A stretch of DNA of 64,000 nt from Actinomycetota bacterium (GTDB taxonomy: Bacteria; Actinomycetota; Actinomycetes; Nanopelagicales; Nanopelagicaceae): contig VGBW01000001.1 of NCBI GenBank assembly GCA_016870365.1, positions 186,001 through 250,000 of the forward strand, written 5' to 3'. A program made the position numbers and the translations under genes. The notes beneath the pieces are model-generated. The model was given only the letters and a program-made list of their open reading frames with translations, searched no databases and was not told the origin of the DNA. This document shows, piece by piece, positions 36,986-45,130 of this stretch (its first letter is position 1; every line of letters begins with the position of its first letter).

Positions 36986-37771
36986 ATGGAACCCTTACTG
37001 CGCTGCGAAGATGTCGAAGTATTTCGTGGAAATAAGCGCATCCTGGGCCCCATCTCCTGGCAGATTAATAGCCAGGAGAGGTGGGTAATACTTGGTCCCA
37101 ATGGATCTGGAAAAACTACCTTGCTCCAACTTCTTGCTGCGCTGATTCATCCCAGTAAGGGAAGTGTTGAAGTTTTGGGCCAGAAAATGGGGTCTGTTGA
37201 TGTCTTTGAATTGAGACCTCGAATTGGGTTTACCTCAAGTGCCATCATGGAGATTTTGCCAGCAGATGAAAAAGTAATTGACATTGTCTTAACAGCCGCT
37301 TATGGGATAACTGGTAGATGGCAGGAAGATTATGACCTTTGGGATGAATCTCGAGCAAAAGCGCTACTAAATATCTTTGGCGTCAGAGAGTTAGGAGAGA
37401 GGATTTTCCGCACTCTTAGCGAGGGCGAGAAGAAACGAGTACAGATTTCTAGAGCTCTAATGGCAGATCCGGAAATTCTTCTACTTGATGAACCAGCAGC
37501 CGGTCTTGATCTAGGCGGACGTGAGGATATTCTCTCCCGTATTACTTCATACACCAGTGAAGAGCGCGCACCTGCAACCGTGATAGTCACGCACCACATT
37601 GAGGAGATTCCTGCCGGAAGTACACATGCCCTTCTCCTCAAAGATGGTCAAGCTCTAAATGCCGGAGAGATAAACGAGACTCTTACAGAGGCAAATATTG
37701 AAAAGGTGTTTGGAGTTCGGGTCTCACTTTCATTCAATGGCCAGCGTTATTCTGCGGTAGCTAGAGATTAA
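36986..37771 (+). CDS. Stand-alone ABC ATPase (YlmA-like)
   Basis: A 261-residue nucleotide-binding protein with one ABC domain. Walker A is ILGPNGSGKTTLLQL near residue 34, the signature TLSEGEKKRVQISRAL near 142, Walker B EILLLDEPAAGLDL near 163, and the H-loop VTHH near 197. No membrane subunit or binding protein is encoded nearby, so the transported substrate is unknown. It resembles the ModF/YlmA class of lone ATPases. Its stop overlaps the ung ATG, so the two are co-transcribed. Confidence 0.8.
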   Translation: MEPLLRCEDVEVFRGNKRILGPISWQINSQERWVILGPNGSGKTTLLQLLAALIHPSKGSVEVLGQKMGSVDVFELRPRIGFTSSAIMEILPADEKVIDIVLTAAYGITGRWQEDYDLWDESRAKALLNIFGVRELGERIFRTLSEGEKKRVQISRALMADPEILLLDEPAAGLDLGGREDILSRITSYTSEERAPATVIVTHHIEEIPAGSTHALLLKDGQALNAGEINETLTEANIEKVFGVRVSLSFNGQRYSAVARD

Positions 37772-38421
37772 TGCTCTACTGCCTTGTTCCAGAGCCCTGG
37801 AAAGAGATTCTTCAAGAGTATCAATCTCAGATAGATGAAATTGGAATACAGTTGCAGGCAAGGGCAGATAGTGGCGAGCGCATATTGCCAGATAAGAAAC
37901 ATCTATTTCGCGCATTGGAGTTAGAGCCCCAGGCTGTAAAGGTGATAATTGTTGGCCAGGACCCTTACCCAAATGTCTCAGACGCGATTGGCTTATCTTT
38001 TGCTGTTCCACCCAGAAAGAGCGGATTACCAGGCTCTTTGCTCAATATTCAAAAAGAGATCATGACCGATATTGGATCAACGACCACCGCAGATGGAGAC
38101 CTGACTAAGTGGACTAGTCAAGGAGTGATGCTTCTAAATCGAATTCTCACAGTTACGGCAGGACAAAGCGCATCTCACGCAGGGCTAGGCTGGCAGGAGA
38201 TTACCGAAAAAATCGTTGCTCACTGCGCCGCGAAAGGCGCCATCGGCCTGCTCTGGGGCTCCAGCGCGAAAGAACTAGCCCGTCTTTTCAATCCAGATTC
38301 ATTAGTCGAGGGTATTCATCCAAGTCCACTCTCAGCCCATAGAGGATTTCTTGGATCTAAGCCTTTTTCAAAAGTTAATCAAATATTGGAAAGTAAAGGT
38401 CTATCTGCCATTATCTGGTAA
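37771..38421 (+). CDS. ung: Uracil-DNA glycosylase
   Basis: A 216-residue family 1 UDG that starts base excision repair of uracil in DNA. Motif A is IIVGQDPYPNVSDAIGLSF (about residues 60-78), with the catalytic aspartate. The MLLNRILTVTAG stretch lies near 121, and the DNA-intercalating HPSPLSAHRGF loop near 183 with the conserved histidine. The canonical Leu/Arg neighbourhood is slightly changed (SPLSAHR), but all catalytic residues are visible. Overlaps the ABC ATPase stop. Confidence 0.93.
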   Translation: MLYCLVPEPWKEILQEYQSQIDEIGIQLQARADSGERILPDKKHLFRALELEPQAVKVIIVGQDPYPNVSDAIGLSFAVPPRKSGLPGSLLNIQKEIMTDIGSTTTADGDLTKWTSQGVMLLNRILTVTAGQSASHAGLGWQEITEKIVAHCAAKGAIGLLWGSSAKELARLFNPDSLVEGIHPSPLSAHRGFLGSKPFSKVNQILESKGLSAIIW

Positions 38422-38425
38422 AACC

Positions 38426-38455
38426 AAACTGGCCCGGATTTCACCGAGCCAGTTT
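38426..38455. terminator. Bidirectional hairpin between ung and the purine permease gene
   Basis: AAACTGGCCCGG (38426-38437) pairs with CCGAGCCAGTTT (38444-38455) around ATTTCA, a 12-bp stem with one G-T type mismatch. It sits between convergent genes and lacks a long T tract. It is one of very few clear terminators in the window. Confidence 0.65.
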
Positions 38456-38473
38456 GCCAATCGCTATTTCGGA

Positions 38474-39910
38474 TTAAGAAACCCAGCTGTTGATCGGGCT
38501 AGTCAAGAAGTAGATCACGAATAGGCCTGCCGTAAGAAGCAATAATGGATGAAGTTCCCTGCTTCTTCCTTGCAAGTATCTGATGACTACAAAAGAGACA
38601 AATCCTGCGCCAATACCTACTGTGATGCTATAGGTAAATGGCATCAAAATGATGGTTAGGAAGGCTGGTATGGCAATTCCATAATCCTCCCAGTCAATGG
38701 ACTTGACCTGAGTCATCATCAAGAAACCGACGATGACCAAAGCCGGGGTTGCTGCCTCATAAGGAATGATGGCAACTAGTGGAGATAGGAAGGTTGTGAG
38801 CAGGAATAACAATCCAGTGACAACTGAAGCTAGACCAGTTCTGGCACCTTCGCCAACGCCTGATGCCGATTCAATATATGAAGTATTTGAAGAGACTCCA
38901 GCAGCGCCACCTGCGACAGCAGCAAGTGAGTCAACAAGGAGGATGCGATCTGAATTTGGAGGAGTTCCATCCTTATCATTTAGACCAGCTTCTTGTCCGA
39001 TAGCTGTCATCGTTCCCATGGTGTCAAAGAAGTCAGCCAGAAGAAGCGTGAAGACCAAGAGCAGGGCAGCAATAATCGGGACGCGCTCAAATGAACCAAA
39101 GAGGTTAAATGAACCAAGAAGGCCAAAGTCTGGGGCTGCAACCACGGCTTCAGGAAAAGCTGGTAGGTTTAGGTTCCAGCCTTTTGGATTTACGTTTCCA
39201 GTTGCTCCGTCAAATAGCGGTCCAATCTTAAAGGCGCTCTCAAGAGCGACAGCAAGGGCAGTTGAAACTATGATTCCAAGTAGAAGGGCTGCTTTGACTT
39301 TTTTCACCAGCAAACCGATAGTCAAGAAGAGGCCGAAAGCAAAGACAACTACTGGCCAACCAACTAACTCACCGTTATTCCCAAGCATTACTGGAACCGG
39401 GCCTGAGCCGGTACGACGTACGAATCCGGCATCGACTAGACCAATGAGGGCGATAAATAATCCGATACCAACTGAGATAGCTAGCTTTAGCTGAGTTGGA
39501 ACTGCGCGAAACACGGCGGTTCTAAATCCAGTTAGCACTAGAACTGTGATGATAATTCCTTCAAGAACGATAAGACCCATGGCATCTGCCCAGGTCATCT
39601 TGGAGGCAATACCAACAGCCACGAAGGTGTTTAGGCCAAGGCCAGTCGCAATTGCAAGGGGGAAGTTAGCAACAACTCCCATCAGAATGGACATGACTCC
39701 AGCAATTAACGCCGTTGCTGCTGCAACTAGCGCTAGATTTGGAGCATCTCCGCCTCCGAGAAACTTTCCGTCTCCATCTTTTGCCAAACCGATGATGAGA
39801 GGATTGAGAGCGACGATATAGGCCATCGTAAAGAAGGTAACTACACCGCCGCGGACTTCCTGGGCTACTGATGAGCCCCTCTGCGAGATTTTGAAGTATG
39901 AATCGAGCAT
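38474..39910 (-). CDS. AzgA-type purine permease (NCS2 superfamily)
   Basis: A 478-residue membrane protein with about 12-14 hydrophobic helices. The N terminus MLDSYFKISQRGS, then EVRGGVVTFFTMAYIVALNP, is typical of AzgA/PbuG carriers for hypoxanthine, guanine or adenine. LLLADFFDTMGTMTAIGQEAG near residue 282 and SNTSYIESASGVGEGARTG near 333 are the substrate-site motifs. I chose the ATG at 39910 because an AAGGAAG Shine-Dalgarno sequence is 3 nt before it and the family begins here. With apt and ung nearby it fits base salvage, but that grouping is loose. Confidence 0.88.
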   Translation of the reverse strand: MLDSYFKISQRGSSVAQEVRGGVVTFFTMAYIVALNPLIIGLAKDGDGKFLGGGDAPNLALVAAATALIAGVMSILMGVVANFPLAIATGLGLNTFVAVGIASKMTWADAMGLIVLEGIIITVLVLTGFRTAVFRAVPTQLKLAISVGIGLFIALIGLVDAGFVRRTGSGPVPVMLGNNGELVGWPVVVFAFGLFLTIGLLVKKVKAALLLGIIVSTALAVALESAFKIGPLFDGATGNVNPKGWNLNLPAFPEAVVAAPDFGLLGSFNLFGSFERVPIIAALLLVFTLLLADFFDTMGTMTAIGQEAGLNDKDGTPPNSDRILLVDSLAAVAGGAAGVSSNTSYIESASGVGEGARTGLASVVTGLLFLLTTFLSPLVAIIPYEAATPALVIVGFLMMTQVKSIDWEDYGIAIPAFLTIILMPFTYSITVGIGAGFVSFVVIRYLQGRSRELHPLLLLTAGLFVIYFLTSPINSWVS

Positions 39911-40021
39911 GCTCTTCCTTTTCATCCCAATGAAGGGATGTCGCTAATTTTTTAACGGTGGTGGTTGCGACACCGTGTGGAGGCAGTCCACAAGCCGAGG
40001 GGAGTGGCCTTAATCTATTAC
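39911..40021 (-). promoter_or_regulatory. Structured 5' leader of the purine permease gene
   Basis: This leader, one of few long ones here, can form three hairpins: arms 39971-39975/39956-39960 (CGGTG/CACCG), 39976-39981/39987-39992 (TGTGGA/TCCACA), and 39923-39928/39935-39940 (CATCCC/GGGATG). The last lies just before the Shine-Dalgarno AAGGAAG (39914-39920). It does not match the purine riboswitch core that I know. Control by RNA structure is possible but unproven. Confidence 0.4.
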
Positions 40022-40684
40022 TTACCCCTTGGTAATTCGGGAAACGACACCAAAGCCTGCGGCAATTGCATAGCCAATAAGCAGGGCAAAGAGGGCTGTT
40101 CCAAGCCCTACTCGCCCACCTAAGGCCCACCCACCTAGCAACACTGAGACCTCAATTGCCGTCCTGACGATTCCTATGGAGATGCCACTTCGTCGGTGAA
40201 GCGAGGTCATCCATCCATCCCTTGGCCCGGGTCCTAGCGCGCAGGTGATGTAGAGAGCAGATCCAAACCCAATCAAGGCAATGCCTGTAAATACGTAGAC
40301 AAGTTTTAAGACAAAAGGGTCTGGGGTTGGAATCAAGGCAATGCCTACGTCAATTCCAATTGCAATAACAATGATATTTGCAACCGTTCCAAATCCTGGC
40401 ATCTCCTTTAATGGAATCCAGAGCAAAAGCACAATACAGCTGATTAGAAATGTTGCACTACCAACTGAAATCGATGCTTTAGTGGCAACTCCTTGCGCAA
40501 GGACAGACCAGGGAGCATTTCCTAGCTCTGAAATGATAATCAAGCTTTCGCCAATTCCAAATATGAAGAGGCCGAATGTGAGAATTGAGATTCGTGAGAT
40601 TGAGAGATCCCAGCGATGAGCGGCGCTCCATGGGGCACTTGGTATGGTCTTATGAGGTCTTAATGCATTCAACAATCTTTTCAC
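40022..40684 (-). CDS. YczE/YitT-like integral membrane protein
   Basis: A 220-residue protein with five to six hydrophobic helices. FGLFIFGIGESLIIISELGNAPWSVL (read in two blocks near residues 36-62) and the ALGPGPRDGWMTSLHRRSG loop near 147 match the YczE/YyaS family of unknown function. The conserved GPRDG loop suggests a functional site, but no substrate is established. The start is GTG with TAATGT 6 nt before it. It is transcribed away from the DUF554 gene, from which 38 bp separate it. Confidence 0.75.
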   Translation of the reverse strand: MKRLLNALRPHKTIPSAPWSAAHRWDLSISRISILTFGLFIFGIGESLIIISELGNAPWSVLAQGVATKASISVGSATFLISCIVLLLWIPLKEMPGFGTVANIIVIAIGIDVGIALIPTPDPFVLKLVYVFTGIALIGFGSALYITCALGPGPRDGWMTSLHRRSGISIGIVRTAIEVSVLLGGWALGGRVGLGTALFALLIGYAIAAGFGVVSRITKG

Positions 40685-40690
40685 TTTCTT

Positions 40691-40696
40691 ACATTA
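40691..40696 (-). promoter_or_regulatory. -10 element TAATGT of the YczE-like gene
   Basis: On the minus strand TAATGT ends 6 nt before the GTG at 40684. It faces the DUF554 promoter 14 bp away. Confidence 0.45.
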
Positions 40697-40710
40697 CACC
40701 ATCAGTGCTA

Positions 40711-40716
40711 TAGACT
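40711..40716 (+). promoter_or_regulatory. -10 element TAGACT of the DUF554 gene
   Basis: TAGACT ends 6 nt before the ATG at 40723. An alternative overlapping TATAGA begins two bases earlier. Confidence 0.45.
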
Positions 40717-40722
40717 TGTGGC

Positions 40723-41454
40723 ATGTTCATTGGACTTGGAACGATAATAAATATCGTAGCTATAGTTGCTGGGGCATCAATCGGTGTTCTGCTTGGAAAT
40801 ATGATGAGCGAGAAGACTCGCAATTTAGTCACCGATCTCTTAGGTGCCATTACTTTGGTCGCAGCAGCTGGCGCAATAAAGGCGCTCTGGGATCAGGATT
40901 TTGTTAATGCACTTCCGCAAGGCTCACCGCTTCTAGTACTGCTTGCATCCCTGCTCCTTGGAGGACTAATTGGCTCACTTCTTAGGATTGAGGATCGTTT
41001 AGAGTCATTGGGAATCAAACTTAAGTCCCGTTTCGATAAAGGTGGTGCCTCTCCATTTGTTGAAGGATTTGTCAGCGCCTCCCTACTATTTGCCGTTGGA
41101 CCTCTTGCGATTCTAGGAAGCATCAGCGATGGCATGTCTACTGGAATTGAGCAACTTACCCTAAAGAGTATGCTCGATTTCTTTGCATCGATAGCCTTTG
41201 CGGCAGCACTAGGCTGGGGAGTAGCGCTATCAGCACTTCCTGTGGGCGTCTATCAATTTGGCTGGACTGCAATCGGTTTTGCTCTGGGAGCGATTCTTGA
41301 TTCCTACCAAGTCAGCGCGATGACTGCCACGGGAGGAGTTCTCCTTCTTGCAATTGGGTTAAAGCTTTTGAAGATCAAAGTCATTGCTATTGGCAATTTA
41401 CTTCCAGCCTTAGCCCTTGCTCCCCTCTTTGCTCTCCTGGGGAGAGCGTTCTGA
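40723..41454 (+). CDS. DUF554 family membrane protein (YdfK-like)
   Basis: A 243-residue hydrophobic protein with about seven helices. FIGLGTIINIVAIVAGASIGVLLG (read in blocks, residues 2-25), the GGLIGSLLRIEDRLE stretch near 85, and GPLAILGSISDGMSTG near 127 match DUF554. The family has no firm function; some members are annotated as putative transporters. It converges with tdk, whose stop is only 1 bp away, so there is no room for a normal terminator. Confidence 0.82.
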   Translation: MFIGLGTIINIVAIVAGASIGVLLGNMMSEKTRNLVTDLLGAITLVAAAGAIKALWDQDFVNALPQGSPLLVLLASLLLGGLIGSLLRIEDRLESLGIKLKSRFDKGGASPFVEGFVSASLLFAVGPLAILGSISDGMSTGIEQLTLKSMLDFFASIAFAAALGWGVALSALPVGVYQFGWTAIGFALGAILDSYQVSAMTATGGVLLLAIGLKLLKIKVIAIGNLLPALALAPLFALLGRAF

Positions 41455-41455
41455 T

Positions 41456-42097
41456 CTACTGAAAAGGAAGCGGCTCACTAGATTGATGCCCTGCTCCAGA
41501 GTTTCCGGCAGTAACCTTTCGCATATGATGGCGGCGACATAGAACCTCATATGCCACCTCATTTGCTGCATTGGTATCGCCAACAACAACCTGTTCGCCC
41601 TCTGTCACCATAATGCCGCCCACAGTTCTAGCGTTATGGGTAGCTCTTCTGCCACACCAACAGAGCGCCTCTACCTGCAGGGGCTGAACCCGATCGGCAA
41701 GTTCTATCAGCCTGGCAGAGCCTGGAAAGAGTTTGGTGCGAAAATCGGTAAGGATTCCAAAAGCATAAACCTCTATTCCCAGGCCATCAGCAATGTGAGC
41801 TAGCTGTTCTACCTGCTCTGGGGAATAAAACTGAGCCTCATCACAGATCACATAATCGATACGCCTTCCCGTCGAGAGTTGGTCGACTACAAACCTATGT
41901 AGATCCATCTCCATAGAGACTTCAAGTGCTTCGGAAGTCAATCCAAGGCGTGAGGAAATCTTTCCACTTCCTGCCCGGTCACGATTGGTAAAGAGTAGTC
42001 CGGCCCGCCCGCGGCTCTGATGATTATGAGCAGTTTGCAGCGCTAGCGTTGATTTACCGCTATCCATGGTTCCGCAGTAATAAATTAACTCAGCCAT
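41456..42097 (-). CDS. tdk: Thymidine kinase
   Basis: A 213-residue type II thymidine kinase that salvages thymidine to dTMP. The P-loop is YYCGTMDSGKSTLALQ near residue 6. The DYVICDEAQFYSPEQV stretch near 78 holds the catalytic Glu region. The zinc cysteines and lasso are in EALCWCGRRATHNAR near 145 and CRRHHMRK near 187. It lies 17 bp after apt on the same strand and probably shares its promoter; a TA-rich TATCGG hexamer in the gap is a weak alternative. Confidence 0.94.
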   Translation of the reverse strand: MAELIYYCGTMDSGKSTLALQTAHNHQSRGRAGLLFTNRDRAGSGKISSRLGLTSEALEVSMEMDLHRFVVDQLSTGRRIDYVICDEAQFYSPEQVEQLAHIADGLGIEVYAFGILTDFRTKLFPGSARLIELADRVQPLQVEALCWCGRRATHNARTVGGIMVTEGEQVVVGDTNAANEVAYEVLCRRHHMRKVTAGNSGAGHQSSEPLPFQ

Positions 42098-42114
42098 TTT
42101 ATCACTTCCGATAC

Positions 42115-42672
42115 CTATGCCTTAAGTAGCGAGATTATTGCGACATCGCTATGGGTATCCCTAAGTATTTTGCGACCCTGCAGGAATTCAATTTCCAGCA
42201 TGAATAAGTGAGCCACTATTTTCGCTCCAGTTAGGGACACTAGGTCATGGCAGGCAAGAGCGGTTCCGCCAGTGGCTAATACATCGTCGACGATAACCAC
42301 ATTATCCGTGGGCTCCAAAAGGTCCTTATGGATCTCTAAGGCATCAAATCCATATTCCAAGGCATATTCTTTGCGATAAACATCACGAGGCAACTTGCCT
42401 GGCTTTCTCACAGTAACAAAGCCAATCTCTAATGCCTTGGCAATCGCTCCACCCAAAATGAATCCTCGGCTTTCTATACCAACGATGGCATCAATATCCC
42501 TATTCAATCCGCGAATGAAGCGGGCAAATTCATCTATCACTAATGCAAAGCCTGGACCATCAGCAAGTAGAGGGGTTATGTCTTTAAAGAGAATGCCCGA
42601 CTTTGGATAGTTAGGGACATCTGCGATTAGAGATAAGGCCCTATCTAAAGGGGTATGGTTATCTGGAGCCAC
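42115..42672 (-). CDS. apt: Adenine phosphoribosyltransferase
   Basis: A 185-residue type I phosphoribosyltransferase. DVPNYPKSGILFKDITPLL near residue 19 is the Apt adenine-binding signature. GIESRGFILGGAIA is near 62. The PRPP loop VVIVDDVLATGGTALA lies near 123. The frame is open further upstream through the tRNA-Leu gene, but a TACGCT hexamer sits 6 nt before the GTG at 42672 and the family length is 170-185, so I use that GTG. It turns adenine into AMP and forms a nucleotide salvage pair with tdk. Confidence 0.92.
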   Translation of the reverse strand: MAPDNHTPLDRALSLIADVPNYPKSGILFKDITPLLADGPGFALVIDEFARFIRGLNRDIDAIVGIESRGFILGGAIAKALEIGFVTVRKPGKLPRDVYRKEYALEYGFDALEIHKDLLEPTDNVVIVDDVLATGGTALACHDLVSLTGAKIVAHLFMLEIEFLQGRKILRDTHSDVAIISLLKA

Positions 42673-42678
42673 GGTGGG

Positions 42679-42684
42679 AGCGTA
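42679..42684 (-). promoter_or_regulatory. -10 element TACGCT of apt-tdk
   Basis: On the minus strand TACGCT ends 6 nt before the apt GTG at 42672, in the 24 bp between the tRNA 3' end and apt. It decides the start codon. Confidence 0.5.
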
Positions 42685-42696
42685 TCTATAAAAACG

Positions 42697-42781
42697 TGTC
42701 CGAGAGGGGACTTGAACCCCTAATCCCTTTTTGGGAACTAACACCTCAAGCTAGCGCGTCTGCCAATTCCGCCACCCGGAC
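42697..42781 (-). tRNA. tRNA-Leu (anticodon GAG)
   Basis: The minus strand folds as a long-variable-arm tRNA. The acceptor GTCCGGG pairs with CTCGGAC. The anticodon stem CTAGC/GTTAG encloses TTGAGGT, giving anticodon GAG (leucine CUC/CUU codons). The variable arm has a TCCC/GGGA stem, and the T loop reads GGTTCAAGTCC. The discriminator is A and CCA is not encoded. A TTTTT run follows on the transcript, which may aid termination before apt. Confidence 0.95.
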
Positions 42782-42789
42782 AATGCGGG

Positions 42790-42795
42790 CATACT
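42790..42795 (+). promoter_or_regulatory. -10 element CATACT of the M20 peptidase gene
   Basis: CATACT, close to TATACT, ends 7 nt before the ATG at 42803. It lies in the 21 bp between the tRNA-Leu 5' end and the peptidase gene. Confidence 0.4.
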
Positions 42796-42802
42796 TTAGC
42801 CC

Positions 42803-44122
42803 ATGAGACTCACCGATGCCCAACGCCACGAACTAGAGAGCGATGTTGTAAAACTCTGCCAAGAGTTGATTCAGATTCCCAGCGTTAATTTTGGGGAAGG
42901 CAAGGGCGATGAGAAAGCTGTAGCGCGATATGTAGTTGCCAAGATGAAGGAGGTTGGCATCGAGAGCCAGGTATATGAGAGTGCGCCAAATAGATGCTCC
43001 GTTGTTGCCAGAATCGAAGGAAGAGATAAGTCAAGACCAGGTTTAGTAGTTAATGGCCATTTAGATGTTGTTCCAGCAAATGTCTCTGATTGGTCAGTAG
43101 ATCCTTTCTCTGGCCTCATTAGGGACGGTTGCATCTGGGGCCGCGGCGCCGTTGATATGAAGAATATGGATGCCATGATGCTTGCAGTCATAAGGCTCTG
43201 GGCTAGATACAAGTATCAACCCGACAGGAGCATCCTAATTGTCTTTTTCGCTGATGAAGAAGCTGGTGGCATATACGGATCTAGATGGATGGCAGAGAAT
43301 CACCCTGAAGTCTTTGCTGGATGCAGCGAAACTATTTCGGAAGTGGGCGGCTTCTCTGTAACTCTCGCATCAGGTAAACGCATTTACGCCATAGAAACCT
43401 CTCAAAAGGGAATTGAGTGGATGAAGTTAACTGCCGTCGGCGTCGCTGGTCATGGCTCGATGATTAATAATGCTAATGCCATAACTCGTCTAACTGAAGC
43501 TGTAGTAAGAATCGGTAACTTCGCCTGGCCACAGAGAATAACAAGAACTAGCGATCTATTCTTCCAAATAATCTCAGAGATCACCGGAAAACCCTATGAT
43601 CGAAATAATCTACAGCCACTCATTGATGAGGTTGGACCCATGGGCAAAATGATTGGAGCAACTCTATGCAATACAGCCAATCCCACAATGTTAGAGGCAG
43701 GCTATAAAGCCAATGTGATTCCCCAGAGCGCAAGCGCAGTTGTTGACGGAAGAACACTTCCAGGCTACGAGAGAGAGCTTCTGGAAACGGTGGAATCATT
43801 AGTGGGAGAGCATGTCAAGGTGGAGAGTTTAGTCTCTGACATCCCCCTAGAGGTTGAATTCGGTGGCCCATTGGTTGACGCCATGATTGCAGCCATTAGG
43901 TCAGAAGATCCAGAGGGAATTCCAATCCCATATCTATTAAGTGGTGGAACTGATAACAAAGCCTTAGCAAAACTTGGGATCATCGGCTATGGATTTAGTC
44001 CATTAAAACTGCCGCCAGATCTTGACTTCACAGGGCTCTTTCACGGAATCGATGAGCGAGTGCCCATAGATTCACTACAATTTGGCGCAAGAACTCTCTT
44101 TCACTTTCTAGTTAATGCCTAG
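42803..44122 (+). CDS. M20 family metallopeptidase (dipeptidase/deacylase type)
   Basis: A 439-residue M20/ArgE/DapE-type hydrolase. The first metal motif is VVNGHLDVVPANVSDW (near residue 85), the bridging motif GRGAVDMKNMDAMM near 115, and the catalytic FADEEAGGIYGSRWM near 150. A dimerisation lid domain is at about 200-320, including AVGVAGHGSM. A C-terminal SGGTDNKALA and a LFHGIDERVP motif give the last histidine ligand. It probably cleaves a peptide or N-acyl amino acid in the cytoplasm; the substrate is unclear. It shares the CTAG stop with the facing aldo/keto reductase. Confidence 0.87.
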   Translation: MRLTDAQRHELESDVVKLCQELIQIPSVNFGEGKGDEKAVARYVVAKMKEVGIESQVYESAPNRCSVVARIEGRDKSRPGLVVNGHLDVVPANVSDWSVDPFSGLIRDGCIWGRGAVDMKNMDAMMLAVIRLWARYKYQPDRSILIVFFADEEAGGIYGSRWMAENHPEVFAGCSETISEVGGFSVTLASGKRIYAIETSQKGIEWMKLTAVGVAGHGSMINNANAITRLTEAVVRIGNFAWPQRITRTSDLFFQIISEITGKPYDRNNLQPLIDEVGPMGKMIGATLCNTANPTMLEAGYKANVIPQSASAVVDGRTLPGYERELLETVESLVGEHVKVESLVSDIPLEVEFGGPLVDAMIAAIRSEDPEGIPIPYLLSGGTDNKALAKLGIIGYGFSPLKLPPDLDFTGLFHGIDERVPIDSLQFGARTLFHFLVNA

Positions 44123-45066
44123 TTTGCACTGATTTCATCCAACGCTTCCCGCACTAGAACCGGAAGGGTCACAGACTCAGCACTTAGCGCTCCGCGCAAT
44201 TGCGCCCCAGTCCTTGCTCCAATAATTGCTGAACAAACTCCCTGGCGATCACGAACCCAGGCAAGTGAGACTTCCATTGGCGATAGTCCGAGACCATCTG
44301 CTGCAACGATCAGCGCCTCAACTATCTTCCTTGATCGCTCATCTAGGTAAGGCTCAATAAAGGATGAGAAATGCGGAGATGCCCCTCTGGAATCGGAGGG
44401 AAGCCCTGAGCGATACTTGCCAGTTAGCACTCCGCGTCCTAGAGGAGACCAAGCCAGGACCCCGACGCCAAGCTCTATGGAAGCCGGCAATATCTCGCGT
44501 TCAATTCGTCGGTTAAGTAGTGAGTACTCATTTTGAGTGCTGATAATTTGCGCTTTTCCAAAAATCGGATTTTGAAGCGTTACTGCTCTGGCTAATTGCC
44601 AACCCGCAAAGTTTGAGATTCCGGCATACCTGGCCCTGCCGGTGCTGACTGCGTAATCCAAAGCGCTTAAAACCTCTTCAAGGGGGGTTCTCTCATCCCA
44701 AGCGTGAATCTGCCAGAGATCTACATAGGCGCTTCTTAAATGCGTAAGAGATCGATCAAGATCTGCGATGAGAGATGTTCTAGAGTTGTCAACGATTCTA
44801 TCGCCACCTCTAAAGGAAATTCCAGCCTTGGTCGCTATCACTACCTGATCCCTGGGAACCATAACTCCGATGAGGCCCCCAAGGACGCGCTCAGCATCAC
44901 CATTGCCATAGATCGTAGCGGTGTCAATGAAATTTCCACCCTCATCAAGGAAGAAGCGCAGTTGCTCAGCTGCCTCATGTTCATCAGTGTCGCGTCCCCA
45001 GGTCATAGTTCCTAGTGCCAGACGGGAGACTCTAACCCCGCTTCGACCCAACTGACGCAACTCCAT
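44119..45066 (-). CDS. Aldo/keto reductase
   Basis: A 315-residue AKR of the YajO/Tas-like type. The N terminus LRQLGRSGVRVSRLALGTMTWG, read in two blocks, is typical. FIDTATIYGNGDAERVLG near residue 46 holds the catalytic Asp and Tyr. The expected Lys is in VVIATKAG near 80, and the His in DLWQIHAWD near 120. The cofactor end has IIGARTGAQLRGAL near 283, pointing to NADPH. Substrate unknown. The -10-like TAGGGT is 6 nt before its ATG. It faces away from the histidine phosphatase gene. Confidence 0.9.
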   Translation of the reverse strand: MELRQLGRSGVRVSRLALGTMTWGRDTDEHEAAEQLRFFLDEGGNFIDTATIYGNGDAERVLGGLIGVMVPRDQVVIATKAGISFRGGDRIVDNSRTSLIADLDRSLTHLRSAYVDLWQIHAWDERTPLEEVLSALDYAVSTGRARYAGISNFAGWQLARAVTLQNPIFGKAQIISTQNEYSLLNRRIEREILPASIELGVGVLAWSPLGRGVLTGKYRSGLPSDSRGASPHFSSFIEPYLDERSRKIVEALIVAADGLGLSPMEVSLAWVRDRQGVCSAIIGARTGAQLRGALSAESVTLPVLVREALDEISAN

Positions 45067-45072
45067 GTTATG

Positions 45073-45078
45073 ACCCTA
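45073..45078 (-). promoter_or_regulatory. -10 element TAGGGT of the aldo/keto reductase gene
   Basis: On the minus strand TAGGGT ends 6 nt before the ATG at 45066, the usual leaderless spacing in this window. Confidence 0.45.
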
Positions 45079-45117
45079 GCAAAGATAATTCAAAAAGAAG
45101 TGTAGGCCTTTAAGAGA

Positions 45118-45123
45118 TAATCT
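45118..45123 (+). promoter_or_regulatory. -10 element TAATCT of the histidine phosphatase-mshC cluster
   Basis: TAATCT ends 7 nt before the ATG at 45131. It would drive the phosphatase, DUF3090 and SCO1664-type genes. Confidence 0.45.
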
Positions 45124-45130
45124 TCAGGCT

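Noticed and set aside
38766-39494. A 242-codon open frame on the plus strand opposite the purine permease gene
   Set aside because: The permease frame has clear membrane helices and AzgA motifs. The opposite frame is a low-complexity Thr/Pro/Ala/Arg shadow without recognisable domains.
42673-42744. A longer N terminus for Apt
   Set aside because: It would run through the 3' half of the tRNA-Leu gene. The TACGCT hexamer 6 nt before the GTG at 42672 and the family length fix a shorter start.
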